A stretch of DNA of 64,000 nt from Terebella lapidaria (taxonomy: Eukaryota; Annelida; Polychaeta; Terebellida; Terebellidae): contig OX424568.1 in assembly GCA_949152475.1 (NCBI GenBank), positions 13,243,667-13,307,666 of the forward strand, written 5' to 3'. Shown here in pieces: positions 43,768 to 56,689 of the stretch (within the stretch, counting starts at the first letter, position 1; every line of letters begins with the position of its first letter). The notes beneath the pieces were generated by a model. That model did no database searches, had not been told where the DNA came from, and worked only from the letters and a program-made list of their open reading frames with translations. The position numbers and the translations under genes were made by a program.

Positions 43768-44053
43768 GACACTTGTACTTGTACTTGTGGTTAAGGGGGC
43801 GCCATAACTAGATGATATGTTTTCTAGACAGAAACCCGGGATCGGAAAAATCCCCTACTTTTCATGATAAATCCCAAGGGATCTTTCAGGTGCCAGATCC
43901 CATAGGCAGTCTCTTGCACTACCTGGCCTTTATTTTAGCCGTCAGTCGGGCTGCACTGGCGTGGGAGGTTTTCAGGTACAAGTGGCACTGAGCGAACTCG
44001 AGCCCACGACCTGTAGATCATGGGCCCAGCACTCCGCCACCGCCCCCCCCCCC
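43768..44053 (-). mobile_element. tRNA-derived SINE across the U1/U2 junction
   Basis: Complete reverse-strand copy: (ACTTGT)n tail complement at 43,769-43,788, body, B-box-like GGGCTCGAGTTCGC (minus), and C-run at the 5' end. Its head (43,966-44,053) is the part matched at the left edge of U1; its tail half is not in U1's left edge. It could be a hybrid made by crossover between two SINEs. Confidence 0.85.
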
Positions 44054-44059
44054 TTTCAT

Positions 44060-47000
44060 TGCCACAAAATATTCACTGCAGCTTATATTGGCGTGCCAGT
44101 GGCGTCAATATGACAAACAACAGTAACACGTCATACTAGAAACAACATGAAAATTCATGTGTTTGTGAGTAGCTCACCGCTAGTAGTAGTACGTGTAGTA
44201 GTACGATGATCGTGTATATCGCCGAGGGGTGACAGTGTATTATTTGTCATACATACCGAGTAAAACCGATTGTTTTTATTGCCAAAAACGACCAGAACCT
44301 CTCCAAATAAAGTGGAATGGTCTTCATATCACCCCTAGAGCGGGATATGAACAATGGACTCGCCCGTCGCGCTTCACTTCAGCAAGGCCTGTACTTGTGA
44401 GACATACATTTGCTCCAGACGTAAGAGCAATACATAACATAAACTAGGTGGCGCCAATGTTGCCTGGTATCGACACCATTTTTATGTTCTATATCCTGGC
44501 TATGATAAGGGGATGAATTTCGATTGTTGACACAACTCCTAGTAATTAAGTACATTTAGACTGATCATCGATTTGGTCATTCCAGTCATACATCTGTATC
44601 ATTATATCACCAACCCCCCTGTTTCGTTGCTGCTTAGACACCTATCTTCAAAGGGATATGGGTTGAGTATGAACAGCACAAACATATTGCAACATGGTAT
44701 CTATATAATTCTGCCTCGATCAAGTGTGTGCCCTCAACCGAATTAACTTTCGGCAATGATGACAATGACTCAAGCAAACGAACACGTGTTGTTGTTGTTT
44801 TGGCATACACAGTTTGTACACTTGTAACTGTTGTTGGCTGGTTCCACGCATGAAGGCGCGATATCGCTTCGTGGGATTTTTTTCATATAACACACTCTCT
44901 CTAGGTATGTAATAGTGAGTGATCTACAGGCAGATACAGTGCCATCCATTAATTTTGAGCCACTTTAGTGAGGTCTTGATTACCACAATTTGGTATTGCA
45001 GTCACACGATTATGAGTGTATATTCTCAATAAACCCAGTGACAAAACGTTCAGGCTACATCTGGGTTACAATAGGAGTGATAGGCGTAACAATTCGACTG
45101 GATCTTCCCCTTGTTCTGGATCATAAATCACATAATCTCGGAGAAACATACGTTCGTTGAATCCCTTTCTTTGGGAATATATTCATTTTCCAAACATTTA
45201 CTGTCCAGAATCTTCCAAGGTGGATGAGGATATTCAATAAAAAAAACATTCATGAAAAGAATTTGAGGTACGTTTCGCCCACAGATCAGGAATGAAAGTC
45301 CTAGATCCAGATGCGTAAATCTGGATCACCTGTATGGTCGTATGACACTTCAGGATTTATATTATGTATTAATTGGTAGGCCAGAATCTCAGAATGTGGA
45401 AAACATAAGAAAAAAGTATATCATACATCAATTTTCCACATTCTGAGAAATTGTTGAAGATGAAATTCATTTTCTCTTAGTGTGTCCACTTTTCGATGAG
45501 ATACGGGAATATTATATTGGAAATTATATTGTGCGAAATCTTAATGTAACCGAAAATTGTGTTAGAATATTGTCATCAAAAAATCACAAAAGCATCAAAG
45601 ATTTAGCGGCTCACATTTACAATGCATTTAGTTGTCATCGTGAATTTTATAATCTTTAAAAGGGATCTGTTAGCATCTTGCTTCGCTGATACTTGCACTT
45701 TCTTGTAAATGCACATGGGCCCGAGGCCTTTGGTGAAATAAAGTATCATATCAATATCCCATTGGCTGCACAGCAGTTTGAAATGTGTCACTACTTTTTG
45801 GTGGCTCCGAATTAATGGATGGCACTGTGATTTGAATACAGAAATACACCAGTGCTCTCCAACACATAGTGGAGGTATGATATGAGAAAGAGCAGCAGGC
45901 AGGCTGTCCAGACGAAAATCACTGAAGCGTAAACACACCGGAAATGCGAGGGCCAGCGGACACAGGAAAATAAATAATATACCAGGTCACGTATTTAAAT
46001 GTTACAGAAATATAAACATGTTTCAGGTAATATACGAAAGGAGGACACCACACAAGTAGCCATATTGAACTTTCTATTTCAAGGTGCCAATATCTAAGCT
46101 ATATCTTCAAGCATTTTAGGTGTACACAGTTGTGGAAAATCCCATAATGAAGGAAAAAGATTACAAAGCTTTCAATTTTTCCAATGTTGAGAAGCTGAAA
46201 ATCTATATATAAAGGTTTTCAATATGCAGAATCAGACTTTCACTTTGACTCATGCAAGCAAATCAAGGATTAAATGTGGAATCATAGATAGTCACCCGTC
46301 CACCACCTACAATCACAACTTTCCACATAGAGTACAACTGAATAATTACATCTATAAATTGTTATTAAGATGATGAAATGCATTGCACCTGACTTCAAGT
46401 ACTATTCTCCAATTACTGGATACCATCGGCCCTCATGACCATGTGAAGGCAATCGCCAATATCACATTCTGTTTAACTTAGAAGAATGGGAACTACTTTC
46501 GATATGTATTTCTAACAATGTAATGTTCACAGTATTGGAGATCGATTTATATCTTTGTTTTGAAGCATGTCTCTGCATGCATCAAGATTGAGATAATGGC
46601 AATGGGTAATAATGCTTTTTCATATAAAAGGAAACCATTGTGTGCATTTTAATGTAACTCCCACCTGAGGGATACAAGGAGTGATGCCATACATGTACAT
46701 ATGTCCCCGGTAAAATCCACTTATACATGACACAAATGTAGAATTGAAATAAATTTTGATCGTTTTCGTATGTGTGTATGAAACATTTGTTATATTTCAT
46801 ATATATTGTACGTAGAGGGAAAAAATTGATACACAATTTTGGCAATGGACTGAAATCCAACCTGAAACCTTCAGGTAACGCCCTGTATCAATTTGTACAT
46901 GTATATATTAATGACGTCAGCATGATGTATTTGCTCTTTCATAGTTATTGCATGGACTCTATTTTTACTGAAGTAGATGACAGTACGTGTTGCGTTGTGT

Positions 47001-47150
47001 CATCACAATGATAACTTGATAACGCAATGCACGGCAATTAATTGATGCACATTTTATTGGGCTAATATACATGTTTCAGTATCTTCTTATCCCATGATGT
47101 GCACATCTTCGAAACTGCTCCTGAAATATTTAAAGACATAGGTATAGCCA
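44060..47150. other. Non-coding, matches U1 4,222-8,335
   Basis: Includes the LINE C-terminal fragment at 45,330-45,659 and the empty transposon site near 45,876. No gene seen. Confidence 0.4.
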
Positions 47151-47306
47151 AATTTTATTTATCTTATTCAAATCTCGACCGACATTCACGATAGATCAAA
47201 AATGTTATATTAGTATCCCGAAAAATGTAGGTAAAACTTCAGTGGAGGTAATAATCAACGAGAGCTAGACAGATTCTTACTTTCAGTTACGTTTGTTTGT
47301 ATATCT

Positions 47307-50300
47307 CTAGACACAATTGGTGTCCATTTTGACGTAATGGTCTACACCGTTGGCTTGTTCAAGGTCTCCACCCTCACTGGACGCGGTGTGAAAGTAGCAA
47401 ACATTGGGACCACGGGGGCGGTTATTGTCAATGTCCGCACCAACACAACTAGGGTCATATGCACAGGCGCTCAGGCATTCATCGAAGTTGGTGTACAGGG
47501 GCCTATTAGTGCCTCCCAACTTATTGCTGTTCTTGTAGCGTACCCAGTCCGAGGCACAGTCACCTGCACATGCGTCATACGTAGGATGAAGGATTAGGTG
47601 CTGGGTAATGGAGAAATATTTACCAAAGTGGGGAGGTCATTTTTATCCCCTTACCTAAGCCCCAATACAACAACATAACGTGCATCATACAGTGACAACA
47701 TACACCCCCAATACTACATCATAACGTGCATCATACAGTGACAACATACACCCCCAATAATACATCATACTCAGACTTACGTGCTCCTGCAATACATGTT
47801 CGTGGTTTAATGGCGTGTTTGACACCTGAGGAGGATTCGTCGTTCAACACCCGGGTGTCAGTGAAGAACCAGCATAGGTTGGCACCAGGAGTTTCATCAA
47901 TGTCAACTCCAGTACAGCTCCGATCCAAATAACAGTGGTTGAGGCAATCCCGCTCATTGTAGTAGGACTTGGGACTGGCTCCGATGGCGTGGGTGTTAAG
48001 GACCAAATTCCACTGGTTGCAGGACGCTATATGTTATGCAATGTATAGGAGTCTCGAATCAGTTTGTTTAGTACAAGTATAGTCAGAAAATACATTTAAC
48101 TTTATACTTCTCATGTGATATTTATTTGGTGTGTTCGTATACGTTCGTCCGTATACGTTCATATGCCTGATATGACTTTCTGTCCCCGGACTGTGAGTAA
48201 TTGCTCGCCCTGTTGTGAGTGTATTTCAATGATGATTTTAACAAATTTAACACTGTTTGATAGGAAACGGAATTTCGGTTGGTAGTCCTAGATGGCTAGC
48301 AATCAGAAGGCAAAATCTCACCTTGAATCGAAGTATGTAAAGTTGTGAATTTGTTACCTTTATATTTACATTTTAAGTGAATTGACAGCTGGTCAATTCC
48401 AGGTTCATGATTATTACATGCAATCAATCCCTACATTTTTGTTGTTGAAGTGACATACGAAGCTTAATTAGGCACTGTGGAATATTGTGCATCTCAATAG
48501 TGCAATACGATAAAATGATCAGGGCAAAACAGATGGCGTTCTAAGTCATTAAACCTCAATTGAATGATTTATCTCTCGTGTCATACGACACAAGTCATTT
48601 TTACTCAGATGAGGTATTTATGTCATGTGAAGACTGTCACAGAACCTCAATGCAATCTTAAATATCATTCTTACAATATCAAGGAATGATAATAGGAGTG
48701 GGATGAAAGTAAATAAAACAAGACAATCAGAGATTGCACACCCTCGCCCCATTTATTTAGTGACTTTGCAAGTTGAAAATATTATTGAAGGTGATCATCG
48801 ACTGGTGATTTTCATTTTCAAACAAACCACACTGCTATACGTTTTTTGTCTAACTCCACGAATAACATTTTCGGAAATTCTATGTATTCGCCCAATAGAT
48901 TACATCATTTCATAACAATGGTTTATTATGATAAATATCAAATGTAAATAGCTGAAAGTGTTCAACAAATAATAAGGTAGAACTTCATCTTGAAGGTATT
49001 TTTTGCGTTACTACTTACACAATGATAATTTCATGTGTACATGATCACAAACGAGGAATTGATTTTCTGAAATTTATTGCAAATGAAGCCAAAAAAAAGA
49101 TGCACAATATACAAGCAAGTTCATCTAATCGATTCTATTTTTAGTAGGTATATGAAACTTGACAAAAGTCTGGGCTATTTCAAAATTGTAAGCCGCATAT
49201 GTTAATCAACGATAATCAATGACTTGCGTACTAGATTTCTAAGTTGAGTGTATCATATGATTTTCGTTGAACTCAACTCCTGAAGAATGTCAGATCGGTA
49301 TTTCGCTTGAATAGTGTAGCAGTCATTGCAACATATATAACGTAATCTGTTCATGTGCTCCGACCCCTGAAGCAATATGCTACAGTATATGAAGAATACA
49401 CAAGACAATCCTAGAGCTTTAGTGTTAGGTCATATGCTAGGCTGTGAGTTGTTTATCCTTCACACACCTAGACAATTTTTACCAAGGGTGTGTCTTCGTG
49501 GAATAGACCACGGTCTGGCCTAATGTTGAAAGCACCAACCGTATCTGTTGAGTTCGCTTGTGAAAAGAAATCACATCAAATACTACATATTCATGGATGC
49601 CATCGCAAAAGTAAGTTTTGACTGATGATTTACATCATGTTGCATCACTCTCCTGAAACTTTCGGCATGAGACATGTAAATGAATGGACGATTTACCTTG
49701 TTATCAATCAGCAGTGTTCAACTCTGTATTCACTGCGTGTTCGAACAAATTGTAAATTTTTAAACTTTTAGTTTCATCATTTCTTAGCAAAGGCTAAGAA
49801 AGCAACATATATTCAACTGAAATGTGTTTAGCTCTTTCGTAATACTCTGTGACTAAACTATACATAGTAGTGCCTAATATATATACACTTATACACGTGG
49901 GTGCACCCTTCCAGCTAAGAGAATTTGTATTCAGGTCATCCAGTGCACCCTTCCAGCCAAGAGCAATTGTATCTAGGTCATTTCCTTTCTGGCGCGAGTA
50001 TTGAAACAATAGAAAATACAAACGGAAGAAAGTATATCAAATGATTGTGCACAAATTTGATCCAATATTTTATCATGTGCTTGGAAAATATCATATAATT
50101 TCCTTACAAAATATAGTTACCAAATCATGTCTTATTTTGTAGGCATATAGCATATAGGCGACTGCCAAATGAAATGAATGTCATGTCTACTTCAGATGAC
50201 TGGAATGTATAACCTATGGAAAGCATGCTCAATGGAAAGAACAAAGAATAGCAACACCTAAGTGAACACTTTTTGTGTCCAATACTTACAAACGATGTAT

Positions 50301-50399
50301 CTGTAACGTGCCGTAACTTGTCAAATGTTTCAGATATTGCAATAACTCACCACTTGCGTAGGCACAAGCTGCCAGAAATACTGTCATAATCCCCAACAT
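47307..50399 (-). CDS. Gene A2: secreted protein with two PAN/apple-like domains
   Basis: Exon 1 50,399-50,351, exon 2 48,026-47,781, exon 3 47,563-47,307; all splice sites and phases as in A1, product 183 residues, twelve cysteines kept. I count ten base differences from A1 in 552 coding bases, nine of them silent and one giving Lys for Arg90 (AGG to AAA contains one silent and one replacement change). Intron 1 is 2.3 kb and intron 2 only 217 bases, without the transposon, but with a 46-bp tandem duplication (47,675-47,765). AATAAA at 47,154-47,159 (minus). The silent excess suggests that both genes are under constraint. Confidence 0.85.
47675..47765. repeat. 46-bp tandem duplication in A2 intron 2
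   Basis: ATAACGTGCATCATACAGTG to CACCCCCAATA occurs twice with a 46-base period. A1 has one copy, followed by the transposon insertion at the equivalent AATACT. Confidence 0.75.
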
Positions 50400-50500
50400 A
50401 TTTAGGTCTCTAGTCTTCAGTCTGTACTGATGTGTTGCTGCTCGCTCCGTGATGCTCTCCGAGTGAGGAGATGAGCTATATTTAAAAAGCTCATGAACAT
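50400..50500 (-). promoter_or_regulatory. Core promoter and 5' UTR of gene A2
   Basis: TTTTAAATATAG at 50,476-50,487 on the minus strand and the leader match A1 almost base for base. Confidence 0.6.
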
Positions 50501-51059
50501 CGAAAAGATTGTGATAATGCTTTATTGTGTAATGAATCGTGTATTATAGCGAGATTGCGTCATCTGTTTACTTCAACATTTGTGCTGACATGTCATTATG
50601 ACATATTGGCGAAACACGTCAACAAACAATCCACTTGATATGCAAATTGTCTGAACAAAACTGGACTCTCCCACTATTGCAAGAATGTCAATCTGGTCTG
50701 ACATGCCTATCAATATGTACTCAATGCACATGTAATTATCAACTTATCACCAACAATAAAACCAAACTTTGATAATGTCAATCTGGTCACTAGCCAGCGC
50801 TATGGTTTACTGAATGCCAGTGGATACTGCTGGTAAATATCCTGTTCAATTGGTTTCAGACATACCCGAGACGTGTTGTTTTTTTCAGATCTGAATTGTG
50901 ACTCAACGAGAATAATTTCAAATAGGATCACGATCTTGAAACATTGCCCAATATAGGTCTATTTAAAAATCTTCACATAGTTACGCCGGGCGGTTGATTA
51001 ACGGGCGCCACAATTGTATAAAATTTGGTTTGGGATACCATCCAAGCTTTCGATAGAGA

Positions 51060-51727
51060 ATGAGTTCTAAACATACATTCCCCAAAGTACTTACAATAAA
51101 GGGTGGCATTGCACACATGCATTTATCACAAAAATATCTCCGCCGAGTGACAGCTGTCCCAAAACTCGGTTTGGAACTGGTCACCACAACTGTCATCTTG
51201 ATTACCATGGACCTGATGGGAGAAGCTATCGGGGAAACTGAATAGATGTGTGCTTCACATCCCGTTGAGGTGTAGGCCGACGTGGAATTTGGAAGTGCGG
51301 AACAAGTGGGAAAACATTGGTAATATTGTGTCAGTGGTCATTACAATTGTGTGTGTTCTCAATACCAGTTTTTTCTCATGTATTGGACTCATGTTAATTT
51401 CTATTGGAAAACAAAAACGTTTCATCATTCCCACTCTTCTAATTGATATATATGCATTGGGGTATATATGATAACAAAGTGGCAGTGTATGTTCATTCAG
51501 AGGCCAAACGAGTCATGGGTTTCGTTATGAATTTGTCCAATCATGTGCCTGTTGAAGCGTCATCTGCCTTCCCAATTTATCCATCCTTTTCTTATCATGA
51601 ATTTTTCATAACTTTTTTTTATATTTTCTTAACTCTGATATCCCCACGTTTTGCAGGAAAACCATTTGTTCAAACGTTGTTTACTGGATTGTATGATGGA
51701 CATGTCCCCTGTGTGATTCACTGCTAA
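51060..51727 (+). pseudogene. Possible decayed multi-pass membrane protein
   Basis: Three overlapping frames in succession: one with LGLELVTTTVILITMDLMG, one (51,250-51,471) with ENIGNIVSVVITIVCVLNTS, FFSCIGLMLISIGKQKRFII and LLIDIYALGYI, and one to 51,727 after an acceptor-like TTTTGCAG (51,656). The middle part has two hydrophobic segments with a short basic loop, as in LAPTM/DUF7027-type tetraspan proteins. U1 (13,840-14,360) has lost two pieces of it. Hydrophobic frames also arise by chance in AT-rich DNA, so confidence is low. Confidence 0.25.
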
Positions 51728-52494
51728 GTTGTAACCATTATTCATGGAGACAAGGAAGAGCCATTTTTCCTCAGTGTATATGTAGCGCGAAGTGAAGTAT
51801 ATTTGAAATTCATTTTAGTATTTTATTGTCATTTTTCACAGATATTTTTGGTGTCATCCGAGTGGATGAGCTAGTAACCTAAACATGTTCTGGTCGAAGT
51901 TTTGTGATAAGATTAGAATAGATATAGAGCATACACTAGCTTGCAATGAAGTGTTTGTTTTCAGTTTCTCCGAGCGTTTGAAATGTTTGGATTTTAGCTT
52001 TGCAAATGAATTGATTTCGAACCCAAATATGAATACTGCATAAATCAATGTATGACGTGGTTATTATCAACAGAGACAGCATGGTCATAACTGTTAAAAA
52101 ATTGTTATTTTCGTTCGTACCATGCTGACATTTCCAATATTCATGTGCGTGCTTGTAATGTGATATAATCAGTTTGATAAATACGTTAAATACATTTTGT
52201 CACAATGACCAGCTGTACTTGCACATACGGATTTGATGATAGATCAAATTCTGTTGTATCAAAATGACATAATGTTTTAGGTTGTTTTGATATACTTAGC
52301 ACACAAACCTGTCATTCCTTTCATCTGTTGTCTAAATACAGGTATATATCTATGGAGATTCACTTGTTCAAGTCATTTAATAAAAGTTCACCTCATTATT
52401 TCAATTGCGAAAAAGCCTATGCCAGACTGTTGAACAAAAGATATACCCAAGGCTCAGAATATATCGGAGAATGTATAGTTTTGTGTCACAAAGG

Positions 52495-53035
52495 TTTTTG
52501 TTCATGAAGGTCAAATTCAAAGTCACCACTGAAATCACGAAATGTGACTCCACACTGAGCGTGCCAATATGTAGCCTTTATCTTGAAATATTGTAGGAGT
52601 TCACTCCAAACAGCTGCAGGTGAAACATGGCCTTGAGACTCACCAACCGAGGTCATATTTGTGAACTTTAATGTCACCATTATTATCAGTTTGCTGCATA
52701 TACTTTTATATATGTTAAACATAGGCTCTATCTACGAGTATTCCTCTATAGGTGCCAATTCATACATTTCAGATTAGGTGTAATCTTGTGAATCAGCCTC
52801 CAAGTCATAGGGTCAACTTTAAGATCACAAACAGATGTAATATTTATGGCTTCCAATATATTCATAATACAAACATAAGCTCTCTCTATAAGCATTTTGT
52901 CTGTAGAGGCAAATATACACATTTCAGGTCACTGTGACCTTGAGATTTAGCTTTCAATGTAATTTGAGGTCAACTTCAATGTCATAAAAAATATGGCGTA
53001 CATGACCTCCTATATGCTTACAATACAAACCCAAA
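52495..53035. repeat. AGGTCA-rich diverged tandem repeat (U2)
   Basis: Counterpart of 15,135-15,710, one partial unit shorter at its right end. Confidence 0.55.
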
Positions 53036-53615
53036 CAGAACAGTTCTTGAGAATGCAAAATGAATGTGAAATGCGAAAATGAAAAAAAACCCTGAAAAAT
53101 AGTTCCTTTTTAAATGATTTTTTAAATGTTTCATACACAATTTCTAGAAAAAAGGTTGCCTGCGAACCCCAAAACGTATTTTGATGATAACGATGACAGA
53201 CACAACGTAATTCCAATAGGTTATGGGAACGCTTGTGAGTATCGTTTCAATTCAAAACATACAGGATTTGGTATGGCTGGAAAGTAACTGGACAATTCCT
53301 GGTTATTATTCCTGGTCTCAAACAATATTAGTATTACAGCTGCTGGATCATTGAAAATAAATACTATGATTACTATGTAGAGTGATAATCATAACAGCAT
53401 AGAAAAATATAAAATACAAGAGAAGGAATGTAAATGAAATCCTTACTGTTTGAACAGGGATACAATGAAGTATATGAAATGAAAAAACATAAGATGATTA
53501 TTTCAACATGACTTTTGTGTAACAAAATTGATATAAAGGTGTCTTGGAATCTATTGGAATACAAATTGCCTTGTTTCTGCGTCAGATGTTTCGTCACATT
53601 CGGGTGAACATGCAG

Positions 53616-53858
53616 GGCCCTGTCGGGAGCCAACTTCATGCTCCAGCAATTATGAACGAGAGAGTTACTATGATGTTGCGAAAGGGCTCCTACCGGGGAT
53701 CTATACTTCATGGGGACAATGCTTCAAAGATACCAACAAAGTGTAAAGAAATCTGTTTGAAAGGGTTTGATGACCTAAATGCCTGTATAGTTTTCATGAT
53801 GCTAAACATGTCTTTTGAAGAAGACAGCATATGTGGGCTTCAACATCTCAGAATATAA
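53616..53858 (+). pseudogene. Frameshifted PAN-like exon (U2)
   Basis: Same length (243 bases), acceptor and frameshift as 16,293-16,535. Changes include PTSCSSNYERESYYDVAKG in the first frame and CKEICLKGFDDLNAC in the second. Both cysteine blocks are retained. Confidence 0.45.
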
Positions 53859-53934
53859 CCTAAACATGATGGATGCAGAGACAATTCAAACTTCTGTTTA
53901 AGAATTGAATGCCCCTGCTCCTGACATTGTGACC

Positions 53935-54720
53935 ATCAGCTCTATCTGCAAGCATTTAATCTATAGAGGCAAATTCTGACCCAAAAATGGCTGTTTTGAC
54001 CTTTCAAGGTCAAGGAAGGTCAAATTCAAGATCACCACACAAGTCGCCATATATGACTTCCCATTTTGAAAATGCCAATTTCCAAGCTCTATCTTCAGGC
54101 GTCCTATGAGTACAGTTTTGGCAGCTCCCATTACGAAGGAGAAAAGGGGTAAAATGTCCATGTCCGAACGTTTCTTCAAAGGGTGAAAAATTCTTTTTCG
54201 TCAACCTGTCAAAAATTCAAAATGGCCGCCAGATGCATACCAGCAATTCAAGGCGACCAAACTCAAACACTTCACAAAGCTACATGAGGGGAATCTTTTG
54301 AACAGAGATCTCAAAACTGTCTTAATGGTTTTTGAAAAATGGGGTTTTTTGTGAATATTTTAATCTATTTTTGTGCAAAATTTCAAAAAGATTCGTCAGT
54401 AAACTTTCAAGATAAAAATGTGGACGCAAACCTGAAATTGGGTGAAATTCAAAGGGGAAACAATTTTTCTCAATTTTTTTTTGGATTGGGAATCAGACTG
54501 GCGATTCAAGGGCAACGAAACTTATACATGTGGGTAAGGTACATGGGAAATTTTTTGAAACAAAAATTGCAAAACTGATCTGAGAGTTTTTGAGAAAATA
54601 GCCATCAAAGTCCAAAAATGAGCGTTTTTTCGACAAAAAACGGCCACCATTTTGAAAAATTGGTGAAAATAAAAAAACTAAAAATTAGCCCAAGACCTGA
54701 GAAAGGTGACCGGACAATAT
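53935..54720. repeat. AGGTCA and AAAATGGCC repeat block (U2)
   Basis: Counterpart of 21,660-22,330. No gene; the frame at 54,339-54,578 is repeat sequence. Confidence 0.5.
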
Positions 54721-54729
54721 ATATTTTAG

Positions 54730-55320
54730 ATATCAGCCTTTAGTCCAGTTACCTTGAATATAAGGTCATTGGTCAATTCAAGGTCATGTGAATGTTTAGC
54801 AAATATCATTTCTAGTATGTCCACAACTGATTCCTAAGCTATAAAGTCGATAATAAGTGAGATGATAGCCATTTTGTGATCTGACCTTGAAAATGAGGTC
54901 AAGGGTCAAGTACAAAATCATGACAATATTCAGCATATATGATTTCCTCTATGTTTAGAGAAATTAGCTATTTTCCTCTGACCTGGAAAATGAGGTTAAA
55001 GGTCAAATTCAAGCTCAGCAAGATATTCAGCATATATCATTTCCTGTATGTACTTTGGATTCCTAAGCTGCAAAGTAGACAATAAACGAGATATTAGCCA
55101 TTTTGTGCTCTGAGCTTGAAAATAAGTTCAAGGTCAAATTCAAGGTCATCGAAATATTCAGTGTATATCATTTTCTATATGTCCACAATTGGTTCCCAAG
55201 CTATAAAGTCAATAGAGGAGCAAGTTATTAGCCATTGCGTCTTTTGACTTCGAAAATAAGGTCAAAAGTCGAATTCAAGGTCATGGCAATATTCAGTATA
55301 TATTCAGTATATAACGACCG
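54730..55320. repeat. U2-specific diverged tandem repeat, ~135-150 bp units
   Basis: Four to five units with the order TGACCTTGAAAATGAGGTCA, AGGTCAAATTCAAGGTCAT, ATATTCAGCATATATCATTT, CCTATATGTCC, TTCCTAAGCTATAAAGT, AGATATTAGCCATTTTGTG. U1 lacks this array at the matching place. AGGTCA or its complement occurs in every unit. Confidence 0.7.
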
Positions 55321-55570
55321 TCAAAGTCCAAAATTGGCCAATTGGCCATTTCAAGAAAAACTGCGAAAAAAAAATACTTCCCTCTCAAAATATTTTTAGG
55401 TATTTTTTTTCAAAATTTCAGAAAGATTCGATTGTAAACTTTAATAATAAATATTTAGACGGAGGAAGACGTACGGTAACCTAAAAAGTATCTATCTCTT
55501 CAAAGTGACGGGACTGAACTTGGTGATTTTAAATAAATCATCACCTCTCTGGTGAGGACTGTCAACATGC

Positions 55571-56396
55571 ATGCTCGCACACAGGAATGAGGACAATGAG
55601 AAACACCGAAAGGAAGACCACGACAAACTGATGGCTGACGATCATCCACTACAACGAATGATGGGAGAGGTCACGACTCGACTCAACCAACACACAAGGC
55701 AGACGCTCACGCACCATGTACATGATACATACATCGGTCGCAGATCGGTCGCTCAAGCATCATACATGATATCGATGAAAATAAACTGAGAAACACCAAG
55801 ATTGTGTACAAGCCTGAAGCACACACCGATCTGAAGAAGGAGATTGAAACTGTACCAAATGTCTCTGACGTCATCACCCAAGCTGGCAGGGGAATGATTG
55901 TGATGGTGCGAAGGCCCGACTGCTGACGTTATCGTCATAAGTTACAGAGAACCGATCGACATGGCCAAAAACCATGGAAAGCAGGTAACCATGTGATGTG
56001 ATTCGAGTGATATTTCCAGATTGTCAGAACACGATTAATGCTGTGAACGCAGGATTACAAGTCGTCTCTGTTGATAGAGATGTTTGATTTGCGGACAACT
56101 CGCAGAGCTTTTTACTCAAAGATGGCCCTGTCATGGATGACAACTTGGTTAGCGATGGGATGATTACTGACCATATTTCCATTGTTTTTTCCCACAGATC
56201 CTATGTATGATTTGAGACATGAAACATCTCTTGATCTGTTTCTCCACAGATGTGTACAATATGGTCAACATTCTTTTAAGTACTATGGGTCATATTCATG
56301 GAATGCACTTTGTACAATTATCAAACTTCAAAACTTTGCTAGAAAAATGGAAAGTTCCGAGCTGTGCTTGCATAATACTGGAAACTATGTTGCTTG
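55571..56396 (+). pseudogene. Decayed coding region, U2 copy of 22,640-23,466
   Basis: Same fragments and breaks: EDNEKHRKEDHDKLMADDH, PEAHTDLKKEIETVP, NTINAVNAGLQVVSVDRD and YYGSYSWNALCTIIKLQNFA. See the U1 entry for interpretation. Confidence 0.35.
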
Positions 56397-56689
56397 AAGG
56401 CAATGTGAAATAAATATTGATTAAGTTCTTTATTTATCCCTGACACGCTATGATGTGTCATAGAGTATCCCATTTCAAAAGGTTCTGTTGCATATATGTC
56501 TTTCACCTTTTCAGTGCATATATTTATTTGTCATTCTGTCGGTAAATAGCACCTCAAGTGCAAATGTTATTTCTTTTATTGTAACCAAACATTAACTAAA
56601 GTATACTTTATTTTATTGTATTTTAGAAAAGCAATGAAATTATCCATTCGTCTTACACATAATCACATCAAATCATCAAATGGAAAAAT

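Larger units (their letters stand above)
4129..43965. repeat. Long duplicated unit, copy 1 (U1)
   Basis: Collinear with U2 (43,966 onward) in direct orientation, period 39,837 bases at the left edge. Matching blocks (U1 / U2, approximate): 4,129-6,318 / 43,966-45,876; 7,079-8,899 / 45,877-47,690; 9,670-10,035 / 47,715-48,130; 10,720-11,073 / 48,205-48,558; 11,331-16,615 / 48,559-53,935; 21,660-22,000 / 53,940-54,300; 22,450-23,760 / 55,350-56,690; 24,800-27,836 / 56,690-59,760; 31,880-32,580 / 59,760-60,460; 32,790-36,120 / 60,700-64,000. U1 carries gene A1, pseudogenes B1 and B2, and gene D. Whatever in U2 matches 36,120-43,965 lies beyond the window. Confidence 0.9.
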
